This document shows positions 23,381 to 32,126 of a stretch of 41,351 nucleotides of DNA, one piece after another (position 1 is the stretch's first letter; every line of letters starts with the position of its first letter). The DNA comes from an uncultured Eubacteriales bacterium (lineage in GTDB: Bacteria > Bacillota > Clostridia > Oscillospirales > Oscillospiraceae): the NCBI GenBank assembly GCA_900546485.1, contig URDK01000012.1:1-41351 (forward strand), in the 5' to 3' direction. The position numbers and the translations under genes were made by a program. The notes under the pieces are model-generated. The model was not told where the DNA came from, searched no databases, and saw nothing but the letters and a program-made list of their open reading frames with translations.

Positions 23381-26300
23381 TCACTCGATGCCGAGGAAAA
23401 CGTAACCAGCCTTGGCAACGGCGGCCTTAATGGCCCCTTCATCCGTGCCGGACTTCACGGTGATGATTGCAGTGCCTGCCTTGGCATCAGCCTTGACGCT
23501 CTCTACGCCTTCAACGGCACTGAGCGCGGTGGTTACTGCCTTTTCGCAGTGCTCGCACATCATTCCGTCTATCTTCACGGTTTTCGTAAGGCCATTGTCG
23601 ACGGCACCGGCGCCGTCTTCCCCCGCAAAACCGTGGGGGACGTAACCGGCCTTCTTCACGGCCTCGGCCAGGGCTTCCTCGCTCGTGCCGGGCTGCAGGC
23701 GTATGGTCGCCGTGCCCGCCTTGGCATCGGCGGTGACGGTCTCGACGCCTTCGACGGCCTCGAGCGCGGTCTTGACCGCATTCTCGCAATGGCCGCACAT
23801 CATGCCCTCGATCTTCATGGTCTTTTCGACCGTGCCGGTGATGGGGCAGGCGGTTACGTTCTCACCGAAGCCGACAAATATGTAGCCGGCCTTGGTAACG
23901 GCGTCCTTGAGGGCCTGCTCGCTGGTGTCGGGGCTGATCTTGAACTTCGCCGTGCCCTTTTCGGCGCTGGCGGTGACGTCCTGCACGCCCTCGACGGCCT
24001 CGAGGGCCTCGGTGACGGTCTTTTCGCAGTGGCCGCACATCATGCCGTCGATGCGCATGGTGACGTCGATGAGCTCCTCGTCGTCCTCGACAGGGGCGGG
24101 GGCGGCCTTGTGGCGGCGCGGCTTATCCTTGCTCGAGTTATACATCTTGAACAGATTCAGACGCAGGGCGTTGGACACGACGCAGAAGGAACTGAGGCTC
24201 ATCGCGGCGGCGCCCAGCATTGGGTTGAGCGTCAGGCCCGCCCATACGAAGCAACCCGCTGCAATTGGGATGCCGATGGTGTTGTAGAAGAAGGCCCAGA
24301 ACAGGTTTTCGTGTATGTTCCGCAGCGTGGCGCGGGACATGCGGATGGCAGCAGGTACGTCCGAGAGCTGGCTCTTCATGAGCACAACGTCGGCAGCGTC
24401 GATGGCGACATCGGTGCCGGCGCCGATGGCGATGCCTATGTCGGCGCGGGTCAGTGCGGGCGCGTCATTGATGCCGTCGCCGACCATGGCGACCTTGCCC
24501 TGCTTCATGAGCTTGCGGATAACGCTCTCCTTGCCGTCGGGCAGGACGCCTGCTATGACCTCGTCCACGCCCGCCTGAGCGCCGATGGCCTTGGCGGTGC
24601 GCTCATTGTCTCCTGTGAGCATGACGACGCGGATGCCCATATTGCGCAGCTCCTGTACCGCGCGCGGGCTATCCTCCTTGATAACGTCGGCCACGGCGAT
24701 GATGCCGGCAAGCTTGCCGCCCTCAGCGAAGTACAGCGGAGTCTTGCCCTGCTCGGCAAGCTGCTCTGCCTTCTCGCGCATGTCGTCGGTGACAGTGGCC
24801 TTGGTGACGATGAATTTGTGGTTGCCTGTGGCAAGCTCCTTGCCGTTCATGCTGGCGATAACGCCGTTGCCGGGCAGGGCCTCGAAGGAGCTGACCTCGT
24901 TCGGCTTCATGCCCAGCTCCTCGCCTCGCTGCATTATGGCGCGGGCAAGCGGGTGCTCGCTCTTCTGCTCGAGCGCAAGCGCGAGGCGCATAAGCTCCTC
25001 CTCGCTGACGCCCTTGGAGGGTATGATATCGGTGACCTTGGGCTCTCCGGAAGTGATGGTGCCGGTCTTGTCAAGGGCGACGATATCCATCTTGCCGGCC
25101 TCCTCAAGGGAAGCGGCGGTCTTGAACAGTATTCCGTTCTTTGCGCCCATGCCGTTGCCGACCATGATGGCGACAGGCGTCGCAAGGCCGAGCGCGCAGG
25201 GGCAGCTGATGACAAGGACGGAGATGCCGCGGGCCAGGGAGTAGCCGAAGCTCTGGCCTATTAGCAGCCACACTATGGTGGTGATAACGGCAATGGTTAT
25301 TACGGTGGGAACGAAAATGCCGGAGACCTTGTCCGCGACCTTGGCGATGGGAGCCTTGGTTGCGGCTGCGTCGGATACCATCTGGATAATCTGGCTGAGG
25401 GTCGTATCCTCACCGACACGGGTGGCCTGGCACTTTATGAAGCCGCTCTGGTTGAGCGTGGCGGCGGACACGGTGTCGCCCTCCGCCTTGTCGACCGGGA
25501 TACTCTCGCCGGTCAGGGCGCTCTCGTTCACGGCGCTGTGGCCTTCAAGCACAATGCCGTCGACCGGGATATTCTCGCCCGGGCGGACAACGAAGATATC
25601 GCCCTTCTCCACTTCGTCCACGCCGACGGTGACTTCCTGTCCATTGCGGACAACGGTGGCGGTCTTGGGTGCGAGCTTCATGAGGCTCTTGAGGGCGTCC
25701 GTGGTCTTGCCCTTGCTGCGAGCCTCGAGCATTTTGCCTACGGTGATGAGGGTCAGTATCATAGCCGCGGCCTCGAAGTAGAACTCAGTGTGCATGACGT
25801 GCATCTGGTCCATCGGGTCGCTGTAAGTCGTCATCTCAAAGAGCGCGTAGGAGCTCCACACAAATGCGGCTGAGGAGCCGAGGGCGACCAGGGTGTCCAT
25901 GTTCGGCGCCCTGTGCGCAAGGCTCTTGAAGCCGGAGATGAAGAACTTCTTGTTGATGATCATGACTATAACAGTCAAATAGAGCTGGATGAGCGCCTGT
26001 GCCATATAGTTGTGGGCCAGGAAATCCGGCAGCGGCCAGCCCCACATCATCGCGCCCATGGAGAAATACATGAGCACTATGAGGAAGCCGACGGACGAGA
26101 TCAGGCGGCGCTTGAGCACCGGTGTCTCGTGGTCCTCAAGAGCGGCTTCAGCCTCGGCCATGGAGCTTGACGCGCTCTTCTTTTCAGCGCCCGCTCCCTT
26201 CTCGCTCGCGCCGTAGCCGGCGTCAACCACGGCCTTGATTATGTCCGCGCTGGAGGCCGTGCCTTCAACGCCCATGGAGTTGGTCAGCAGGCTGACCGAG

Positions 26301-26392
26301 CAGCTCGTGACGCCCGGAACGGCGTTCACGGCCTTCTCGACTCTGGCACTGCATGCCGCGCAGCTCATACCTGTTACAGTATACTGCTTCAT
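23381..26392 (-). CDS. copA: Cu(I)-exporting P1B-type ATPase with one N-terminal and three C-terminal HMA domains
   Basis: A 1003-residue copper pump of the plasma membrane. Order: HMA 1 (1-65, CAAC at 11-14), an acidic/serine linker, six membrane helices with CPC at 397-399, phosphorylation motif DKTGT (441-445), HP (480-481), GDGIND (638-643), and two final helices with MSLSSFCVVSNALRL. After the catalytic core come three HMA domains in tandem at about 778-845, 857-923 and 937-1003, with MMCGHC, MMCGHC and MMCEHC. The usual CopA has one or two HMA domains at the N-terminus and is about 750-800 residues long, so the C-terminal array is the odd feature. The three copies are highly alike (EALEAVEGV, KAGY), which suggests internal duplication. 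The ATG follows AAAGG; csoR lies 26 bases upstream. Confidence 0.92.
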   Translation of the reverse strand: MKQYTVTGMSCAACSARVEKAVNAVPGVTSCSVSLLTNSMGVEGTASSADIIKAVVDAGYGASEKGAGAEKKSASSSMAEAEAALEDHETPVLKRRLISSVGFLIVLMYFSMGAMMWGWPLPDFLAHNYMAQALIQLYLTVIVMIINKKFFISGFKSLAHRAPNMDTLVALGSSAAFVWSSYALFEMTTYSDPMDQMHVMHTEFYFEAAAMILTLITVGKMLEARSKGKTTDALKSLMKLAPKTATVVRNGQEVTVGVDEVEKGDIFVVRPGENIPVDGIVLEGHSAVNESALTGESIPVDKAEGDTVSAATLNQSGFIKCQATRVGEDTTLSQIIQMVSDAAATKAPIAKVADKVSGIFVPTVITIAVITTIVWLLIGQSFGYSLARGISVLVISCPCALGLATPVAIMVGNGMGAKNGILFKTAASLEEAGKMDIVALDKTGTITSGEPKVTDIIPSKGVSEEELMRLALALEQKSEHPLARAIMQRGEELGMKPNEVSSFEALPGNGVIASMNGKELATGNHKFIVTKATVTDDMREKAEQLAEQGKTPLYFAEGGKLAGIIAVADVIKEDSPRAVQELRNMGIRVVMLTGDNERTAKAIGAQAGVDEVIAGVLPDGKESVIRKLMKQGKVAMVGDGINDAPALTRADIGIAIGAGTDVAIDAADVVLMKSQLSDVPAAIRMSRATLRNIHENLFWAFFYNTIGIPIAAGCFVWAGLTLNPMLGAAAMSLSSFCVVSNALRLNLFKMYNSSKDKPRRHKAAPAPVEDDEELIDVTMRIDGMMCGHCEKTVTEALEAVEGVQDVTASAEKGTAKFKISPDTSEQALKDAVTKAGYIFVGFGENVTACPITGTVEKTMKIEGMMCGHCENAVKTALEAVEGVETVTADAKAGTATIRLQPGTSEEALAEAVKKAGYVPHGFAGEDGAGAVDNGLTKTVKIDGMMCEHCEKAVTTALSAVEGVESVKADAKAGTAIITVKSGTDEGAIKAAVAKAGYVFLGIE

Positions 26393-26418
26393 ATGATACC
26401 TTTACCTCCCCATTGCAG

Positions 26419-26724
26419 TTACCTCATCAACTTCTGCAGGGTCTTGAGCAGTTCGTCGATGGTCTCGTCATTGCCATCGCGGATATCATCGACAACGCAG
26501 GTGCGGATGTGGTCGCTCAAAAGCTCGCGGTTAAAGGCATTCATGGCCGCCGTCACGGCCGCGGACTGTACCAGGATATCGGGGCAGTAGACCCCCTTCT
26601 CCACCATTCCGCGTATGCCGCGCACCTGGCCCTCAATGCGGTTGAGCCGGTGTATGAGCTTCTTGTACTCCTCAGGAGTCCGCTCCTTCGTTCGCTGGCA
26701 ACAACATTTTTTTGTTTCTCCCAT
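26419..26724 (-). CDS. csoR: CsoR-family copper-sensing repressor
   Basis: A 101-residue all-helical repressor. The Cu(I) site residues of CsoR are present: C47 in GVYCPDIL, and the H-x-x-x-C pair in LLSDHIRTCVVDD (H72, C76). RLNRIEGQVRGIRGMVE is the family signature helix. An unusual MGETKKCCCQR N-terminus carries three extra cysteines. It is the first gene of the copper operon and lies directly behind a promoter with two CsoR-type operators, so it should repress itself, copA and copZ until copper binds. Confidence 0.92.
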   Translation of the reverse strand: MGETKKCCCQRTKERTPEEYKKLIHRLNRIEGQVRGIRGMVEKGVYCPDILVQSAAVTAAMNAFNRELLSDHIRTCVVDDIRDGNDETIDELLKTLQKLMR

Positions 26725-26745
26725 GATAAGCTCCTTCCATGCAGA

Positions 26746-26760
26746 TACCCATCAGGGGTA
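26746..26760. promoter_or_regulatory. CsoR operator 2
   Basis: TACCC-ATCAG-GGGTA, a perfect inverted repeat downstream of the -10 box. It is the reverse orientation of the core of operator 1 (CTGAT/ATCAG centre). Confidence 0.75.
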
Positions 26761-26765
26761 ATTAT

Positions 26766-26793
26766 AGTATACCCCTGATGGGTATAATGTCAA
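26766..26793 (-). promoter_or_regulatory. Promoter of the csoR-copA-copZ operon
   Basis: On the minus strand TTGACA (26788-26793), 16-base spacer, TATACT (26766-26771). The spacer is filled by operator 1, so CsoR binding would block polymerase. Confidence 0.8.
26768..26786. promoter_or_regulatory. CsoR operator 1
   Basis: TATACCC-CTGAT-GGGTATA, seven-base perfect arms, the typical CsoR G/C-tract dyad, lying between the -35 and -10 boxes. Confidence 0.85.
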
Positions 26794-26838
26794 TACCCAT
26801 TTTGGCAATTTAGCGTATTGCAACACGTTGCACATTTC

Positions 26839-28047
26839 TCAGGCATCTGCCGTTGAGCAAAGTGCTCCATTGTCGGTATAATACACCGTAATGCCAGCTA
26901 TTTCAAGCATTTCAAGCTCGTCCGTATCCAGGGTATCGGCAATGAACAGCGGCGCCAGCTTGAGTGCAAGGCCAGCGCAGCCGCTGTCGAAGGAGTAGCC
27001 GCAAAGCTCCGGTATGCTGCTGCGGTCAAGTCCGTCCTCCGGGTCGAGAAAGGTCGAGCGCAGCTCACCGTTTCCATAGAGGTAATACCCCCCGCCGTCG
27101 GAGTTCTCCAGCGGGTAGTCGTGGAGATATACTATGCTGACCCTGCCCGAGAACTGGAGCGCGGCCAGGTTAGTTACTGTGGAGCCGTCTCTATGGGAGA
27201 AATTGAAGGAATATTCCGTGCCCGTCTCTTCGTCCAGGCACCTCATGAAGCCGTCGTCGCTTATCAGGGCGCCGCGGGTGTAGCCGGCCTCAGTCAGCAC
27301 CTCGGCCATGTAGTCGGCGATGAAGGCGTTTTCAAGCCAGGCCAGATCGACGAAGCCGCTGATGCCGTTGGCCTTTGCGAAGTCAAGATACTCGCCGGAT
27401 ACGCTCAGCATCACCTTTCCGTCGCCCAGCAGCTCGATATCAACGGCTGTCTCATCCGACGCAAAGGCTGCGACCTCGGCAAAGAACTCACCCTGTGCGG
27501 CGTCCAGGCGCGGGTCGTACTGCGCCGCCTCCTCGTCGCTCACCGAACTGCAAAGCGCGTGATACTGCGCATACAGCGGGGCGAGGAAATGATAACGCGT
27601 GCCGCTCGCCTCAAGCTCTTCGAGCGCGGAATACAGCGCGGCGTCCACGCTTACCGCCTCGTTCGGGTGCTGATTTATATAGTACAGGTTATTGCAGTCC
27701 TCCGCCTCGATATCGGCGTCAAACAGCTTCAGCGCATCCGTCGCGGCCTCGGTATATATGCTCCGCAGCTCGCGACGTTCATCAGTGGCGTCGGCGCCGT
27801 CGTAGCCGAGGTTGTAGTAAAAGGTGAAGCTGCTGCCGGCGTTCATTTCGCCGCTTAACGCCGTTATCTCCGCAAGGCCGGCGTCCGTACTGACGAGGGA
27901 ATTTATGCCGAGGGCGAACGACGCCACGGCAAGGATTATCAGGGCTATCACAAGCGCCAGACGCAGTCCGAGTTTGCCTTCGGGCAGCTGGATCTTAACG
28001 GTCTTTTCGACCACCGGCTTGTCATTTGGAAGCGAGTTTCTCTTCAT
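26839..28047 (-). CDS. Single-pass membrane protein with a degenerate ApbE-like domain
   Basis: A 402-residue protein with a cytoplasmic N-terminus, one membrane helix (28-50) and a large external domain. The order of segments resembles ApbE (FAD:protein FMN transferase): an N-terminal half with NNLYYINQHPNEAVSVDAAL (like the SxxxxLN...V.VS region), then LDFAKANGISGFVDLAWLENAFIADYM where ApbE has DLGGIAKGYA, FLDPEDG (333-339) where it has DPRTG, and a final AGLALKLAPLF...IAGITVYYTDNG. The flavin- and magnesium-binding residues of ApbE are not conserved, so it is probably not an active transferase. It starts two bases after the OppF-like stop without a clear ribosome site, which suggests translational coupling. 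The ApbE relation is inferred by eye. Confidence 0.6.
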   Translation of the reverse strand: MKRNSLPNDKPVVEKTVKIQLPEGKLGLRLALVIALIILAVASFALGINSLVSTDAGLAEITALSGEMNAGSSFTFYYNLGYDGADATDERRELRSIYTEAATDALKLFDADIEAEDCNNLYYINQHPNEAVSVDAALYSALEELEASGTRYHFLAPLYAQYHALCSSVSDEEAAQYDPRLDAAQGEFFAEVAAFASDETAVDIELLGDGKVMLSVSGEYLDFAKANGISGFVDLAWLENAFIADYMAEVLTEAGYTRGALISDDGFMRCLDEETGTEYSFNFSHRDGSTVTNLAALQFSGRVSIVYLHDYPLENSDGGGYYLYGNGELRSTFLDPEDGLDRSSIPELCGYSFDSGCAGLALKLAPLFIADTLDTDELEMLEIAGITVYYTDNGALCSTADA

Positions 28048-28049
28048 CT

Positions 28050-29363
28050 TTACAAAATTGCGATGACAATAAACAACAACAGCAAGGCGACGCAGACACC
28101 CAGGGTGGCGGCGAAGGCGATCACGCCCTTGCGGCAGGCCTTATAGTTGCGTATGTAGTTGTGCCGCCTGAAAACCAGGGCCGCGATAAGCCCGAGTATG
28201 GGCAGGAAGAAGGAAAGGATCGCGTACCAGGCGCTGCCCGTGTCGTGTACCGGTCTGTCAAGTATGACCTCGCTGGCGGCCACGCTTACTTCGCTGCTCT
28301 CGTCCGCGGCGTCGGTGTTCACACCGACTATGGAGAGGGTCTTGAGCGGCTCCCCGCGTTCGCGCAGAACGCGGTATTCCGCTATCTCCTCCGGGCTGCC
28401 GTAGACATAGTGCTCGTGGCCTATGTTCACCAGCTCCGGCTGCGACTCGTCGGAGTAATCATGCATGGACGGGTCGTAGGTATACAGCACCTTGTGCTTC
28501 TCGAGCTGCGGGTCTGGCAGCGGAATGGCGGAGATGAGCGAGCGGGTGTAGGGGTGCAGCGGGTAGTTGAAAAGCTCCTCCGAAGAGGCTATCTCTACTA
28601 TCCTGCCCTTGTAGATGACGCCTATGCGGTCGGATATGTATCTGACGATGGACAAATCGTGCGCTATGAACATATAGGTCGTGCCCTGCTCGGCCTGGAA
28701 CTTGTTCATCAGGTTGAGTATCTGCGCACGTATGGAGACGTCGAGCGCTGAGATGGGCTCATCCGCGACGACAAACTCCGGCTCCATGACCATGGCCCTG
28801 GCCAGGCCCACGCGCTGGCGCTGACCGCCCGAGAACTCGTGCGGATAGCGCGTAAGATGCTCGGGCAGCAGGCCGACGGCCTCGATGATATTCTCCACCT
28901 TCCGCACGCGGTCGGCCTCGCTTTCATAGAGGTGGAAGTTGTAGAGGCCCTCGGAGATGATGTAGTCCACTGTCGCGCGCTCGTTGAGCGAGGCGGCGGG
29001 GTCCTGGAAGACCATCTGGATGTTGCGTATGATCTCGCGGTCGAGGCTGCGGGGTATCTTCCCCGATATTCTGACACCCTTGTAGAGTATCTCGCCGCTC
29101 GAGCAGCTGTTGGCGCGTATGACTGCCCGGCCTATCGTCGTCTTGCCCGAGCCGGACTCGCCGACGAGCGAAAAGGTCTCGCCCTTGTAGATGTCAAAGC
29201 TGGCGTCCTGTACGGCTCGGACCTTGTTCTCGCCCTTGCCGAAGTTTATGTCGACGTGTCTGAGCGAGAGGAGCACTTCCCTGCCGCTTTCGTCTATCGG
29301 GCCGTGTTCCGGGAAATGGTCCGCGCTGGCGTCCAGGACCGCTGTGTTTTTCTCTCTAGCCAT
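28050..29363 (-). CDS. OppF-like peptide ABC transporter ATPase with C-terminal membrane extension
   Basis: A 437-residue ATP-binding subunit. Walker A GESGSGKTT (68-76), Q-loop Q120 in FQDPAASLN, signature FSGGQRQR (177-184), Walker B FVVADEP (D201-E202), H-loop H235. The oligopeptide-type C-terminal element (HPYTRSLISAIP) ends near 281. Residues 290-370 are an acidic linker, and residues about 379-398 and 413-437 form two hydrophobic helices, separated by a basic turn (RRHNYIRNYKACRK). OppF proteins are normally about 310-330 residues and soluble, so this subunit carries its own membrane anchor. AGGAGGT precedes the ATG. It follows the OppD-like gene by 13 bases. Confidence 0.85.
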   Translation of the reverse strand: MAREKNTAVLDASADHFPEHGPIDESGREVLLSLRHVDINFGKGENKVRAVQDASFDIYKGETFSLVGESGSGKTTIGRAVIRANSCSSGEILYKGVRISGKIPRSLDREIIRNIQMVFQDPAASLNERATVDYIISEGLYNFHLYESEADRVRKVENIIEAVGLLPEHLTRYPHEFSGGQRQRVGLARAMVMEPEFVVADEPISALDVSIRAQILNLMNKFQAEQGTTYMFIAHDLSIVRYISDRIGVIYKGRIVEIASSEELFNYPLHPYTRSLISAIPLPDPQLEKHKVLYTYDPSMHDYSDESQPELVNIGHEHYVYGSPEEIAEYRVLRERGEPLKTLSIVGVNTDAADESSEVSVAASEVILDRPVHDTGSAWYAILSFFLPILGLIAALVFRRHNYIRNYKACRKGVIAFAATLGVCVALLLLFIVIAIL

Positions 29364-29376
29364 GCGTGACCACCTC

Positions 29377-31116
29377 CTATATGTTGAATACTTTCATAAG
29401 CGTGCCGTGTATGTCGCGGATTATCTCAGGCTTTTCCACCGCCGGAGCCCGCGGGTCGAGCAGCCAGGTCTTGGCGTAGTGCGTATCCGAAACCTTGAAC
29501 ATAGGCGGCTCGCGAAGGGTATCCACACGCAGGCAATAGGGGTTGCGCGGGGCGAAGGCATCGCCGACAATCTCGTTATAGAGGCTTGGCGGCGTGCCTG
29601 CGATGGAATAGAGCTTCATGCCCCTGTCCATAAGCTGTGGCAGTGAGCTGAGCAGCGCCCAGGTGTATGGGTGACGCGGGTCGTAGAAGACCTCCTCCAC
29701 CGTGCCGAGCTCGACTATCTGCCCGGCGTACAGCACCGCGACGCGATCGGCCACATTCGCAACGACGCCGAGGTCGTGCGTGATGAACACGATGGTATAG
29801 CCGAATTCCTTTTGCAGGTCCTTGATGAGCTTTATTATCTGCGCCTGGATGGTGACGTCCAGCGCCGTGGTCGGCTCGTCGCAGATGAGTATCTTCGGCT
29901 GGCAGGAGAGCGCGATGGCGATTACTATGCGCTGGCGCATGCCGCCGGAGTACTGGAACGGGTAGTCGTCGAAGCGGTTCTCCGCGTTCGGAATACCGAC
30001 CTTCTTCATGAGCACGATAGCGCGCTTTCGAGCCTCTACTTCCGAGACGTTCTGGTGTTTCATGATGACTGAGGTTATCTGGTTGCCTATGGTCATGATT
30101 GGGTTCAGGCTCGTCATCGGGTCCTGGAATATGGTCGCTATCCTCTGGCCTCGTATCTTGGTCCAGTCCACAACGCAGTCCGTGCGTGCGAGGTTGAGCA
30201 CAAGAGAGCCGCGCATCCTGACGCCGTCTTCACCCAGGTACTTCACGCGGAAGACGGCATTCTCGAATATGCCGTTGAGCTGCGCCTCATCGGAGAGGTC
30301 GGCGCCAATGGTCATTGCCTCTTTTATGGCGCGGTACAGCTTGTCCTCAAGCTTTCTGCGTCCCTTGAGCGGGTATCTCCCCAGCGAGAGGCAGACCTCC
30401 CGCGCAAGGATGCGGTTTCTCTCGCGCTGCTCGGCGGATATTTCTCCCGCGCACTCGCGGGAATAGCGCTCCTTGAGCTCCGCCATGCGCTTCGAGTACT
30501 CTGCATTATAGGCGGCATCGCTTTTTGTCTTGGCTGTGTGCTCACGTACGGTCGCCTTGCGCCTGCGCTCAAGCTCGATCAGTTCTGCGTCGAGCTCAGC
30601 TATTTTACGCGAGGCCTCTTTAATTTTGTCTTTTTCCTTGGAGCGGTCCAGCGTCTGCTTGCTGTTTTGCAGCTGAGTGCGCCGGAATTCAAGCTCACGC
30701 CGCTGCTTCTCGAAGGCTTCTGCGTCCTCGCTGCTCAGCGTGAGGCGCTCCTGCCTGTCCTTCTCTAGGGCGCGTATCTCAAGGAAGGTCCGCGCACCGA
30801 GCTCCAGCTTTGAATACTCATTGAGCTTTGCCTCGGCCTTTGCTATCGCTCCTGCTCCGATGTTGAAGCTCACTTCCGCAAGCGATTCGTCGTTGAATAT
30901 GATGTCGCCGCCGTCGATGAATCCGTTGTTGTCGAGCATGCCGGCGAAAGTCTTGGTGAGAACACTCTTGCCGCAGCCGGACTCGCCGACGATGGCTATG
31001 GATTCGTTCTCGTATATGTCCAGCGATACGTTTCTGATGGCTGTCAGCACCCTGCCGCGGACGCGGAACTTGACCCACAGGTCTTTTATTGACAGCAATA
31101 CCTTCTTTTCTTCCAT
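29377..31116 (-). CDS. OppD-like peptide ABC transporter ATPase with a large coiled-coil insertion
   Basis: A 579-residue ATP-binding subunit, against a usual OppD length of about 330. Walker A GESGCGKS (44-51), Q-loop FQDP (Q331), signature YSGGMRQR (389-396), Walker B ILICDEP (D413-E414) and H447 are intact. Some 280 residues separate Walker A and the Q-loop, where about 55-60 is normal. The insertion (about 85-315) is rich in K, E, R, A and L with heptad-like stretches (EKQRRELEFRRTQLQ, ASRKIAELDAELIELERRRK). The C-terminal region keeps FAPRNPYCLR but lacks most cysteines of the usual OppD cysteine motif. The ATG has GAGGG eight bases upstream; an open extension further upstream overlaps the OppC-like gene and is rejected. 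Confidence 0.87.
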   Translation of the reverse strand: MEEKKVLLSIKDLWVKFRVRGRVLTAIRNVSLDIYENESIAIVGESGCGKSVLTKTFAGMLDNNGFIDGGDIIFNDESLAEVSFNIGAGAIAKAEAKLNEYSKLELGARTFLEIRALEKDRQERLTLSSEDAEAFEKQRRELEFRRTQLQNSKQTLDRSKEKDKIKEASRKIAELDAELIELERRRKATVREHTAKTKSDAAYNAEYSKRMAELKERYSRECAGEISAEQRERNRILAREVCLSLGRYPLKGRRKLEDKLYRAIKEAMTIGADLSDEAQLNGIFENAVFRVKYLGEDGVRMRGSLVLNLARTDCVVDWTKIRGQRIATIFQDPMTSLNPIMTIGNQITSVIMKHQNVSEVEARKRAIVLMKKVGIPNAENRFDDYPFQYSGGMRQRIVIAIALSCQPKILICDEPTTALDVTIQAQIIKLIKDLQKEFGYTIVFITHDLGVVANVADRVAVLYAGQIVELGTVEEVFYDPRHPYTWALLSSLPQLMDRGMKLYSIAGTPPSLYNEIVGDAFAPRNPYCLRVDTLREPPMFKVSDTHYAKTWLLDPRAPAVEKPEIIRDIHGTLMKVFNI

Positions 31117-31130
31117 GTCCCGCTCCCTCG

Positions 31131-32120
31131 TTACATGTGTGTCCTGGGGTCGGCGGCGTCGCCGAGGTTCTGGCCTATCAGGAACAGCACGACCGAGATG
31201 AACGCGCTGAGCATGACCGGGCACCAGAACTCCCATTCCCAGCCGGGCGTGACCATGGCGCTCTGTGAATTGAAGAGTATCTTGCCGAGCGTCGTATCCG
31301 AAATGCCGAGGCCTATATAGCTCAGGAATGCCTCGCTCGCGATATACGCCGGTATCTGCTGTGCCATGATAGTGACGATGAAGCTTATCATAAAGGGCAG
31401 GATGTTCTTGACCGCGATCCGTGCTGTGGACGAGCCCAGGCAGCGGGAGGCAAGATTGTACTCGCGGTCGCGTATTATGATGACCTGCGTCCTTAGCGAG
31501 TACGCGATGCCTATCCAGCCTGTAACACACATCGCAAAGAGCAGCGTGCCGAAGCTCGGGGAGAACACCAGGACCCAGACAGAGATGATGAGCGTACCGG
31601 GCACATTGCTGACGACGTTGCGTACCTCATTCATGAAGAGGTCGACCTTTTTTGAGAAGCCCCATATTGCACCGACGACGATGCCTATGGAGAAGTTGAT
31701 GATGGTGCACAGGAAGGCCAGCGACAGGCTGATCCTGGCGCCGTACCACATGGAGTCGAAGGTGGACTGACCCGAAGCACCCGTGCCGAATATCCACCTT
31801 ATCGAAAAGCCGAACTTCTCTATGGCTTCGAGCGGCGACAGGTGCTTGGCCGTGGGGTCCATGATGTTGCCGTAGCGGTCATAGCCCATGACCGCAGGGT
31901 AGACATAGGTGAAGACAATGATGACAGCAAAGAGCACGAGGATGATTATATTGGTCTTTTTGCGGAAAAACACCCTGAAAACACTGTGCCAGTACGAGTA
32001 TCTCGGCGCAGTTATCTTCTCTACCGCGGCCTCATCCTGAGGGACACGCTCGAAAAGCTCCTCGTCCGTGAAGCCGGTGTCGTCCAGACGCACAAAATCT
32101 TCTTGTGTTGCAACAGCCAT
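31131..32120 (-). CDS. OppC-like peptide ABC transporter permease
   Basis: A 329-residue inner-membrane subunit. A cytoplasmic N-terminal tail precedes the first helix (about 58-75). It then shows the external FGTGASGQSTFDSMWYGARISL region, five further helices and the EAA-type loop with REYNLASRCLGSSTARIAVKNILP, where the permease contacts the ATPase. The C-terminal region (GQNLGDAADPR) is typical of DppC/OppC. It is of normal length, unlike its partner OppB. GAGGTGA lies six bases before the ATG. The gene is six bases after the OppB-like stop. Confidence 0.88.
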   Translation of the reverse strand: MAVATQEDFVRLDDTGFTDEELFERVPQDEAAVEKITAPRYSYWHSVFRVFFRKKTNIIILVLFAVIIVFTYVYPAVMGYDRYGNIMDPTAKHLSPLEAIEKFGFSIRWIFGTGASGQSTFDSMWYGARISLSLAFLCTIINFSIGIVVGAIWGFSKKVDLFMNEVRNVVSNVPGTLIISVWVLVFSPSFGTLLFAMCVTGWIGIAYSLRTQVIIIRDREYNLASRCLGSSTARIAVKNILPFMISFIVTIMAQQIPAYIASEAFLSYIGLGISDTTLGKILFNSQSAMVTPGWEWEFWCPVMLSAFISVVLFLIGQNLGDAADPRTHM

Positions 32121-32126
32121 CTCAAA

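Noticed and set aside
26819..26832. TGCAAC-AC-GTTGCA inverted repeat after the ApbE-like gene as a terminator
   Set aside because: The loop would be only two bases and there is no T-run; no convincing terminator was found for the Opp-like operon.
31117..31530. Upstream extension of the OppD-like frame
   Set aside because: It overlaps the well-supported OppC-like gene, and the translation is not protein-like; the ATG at 31116 has a good ribosome site and begins at the normal family N-terminus.
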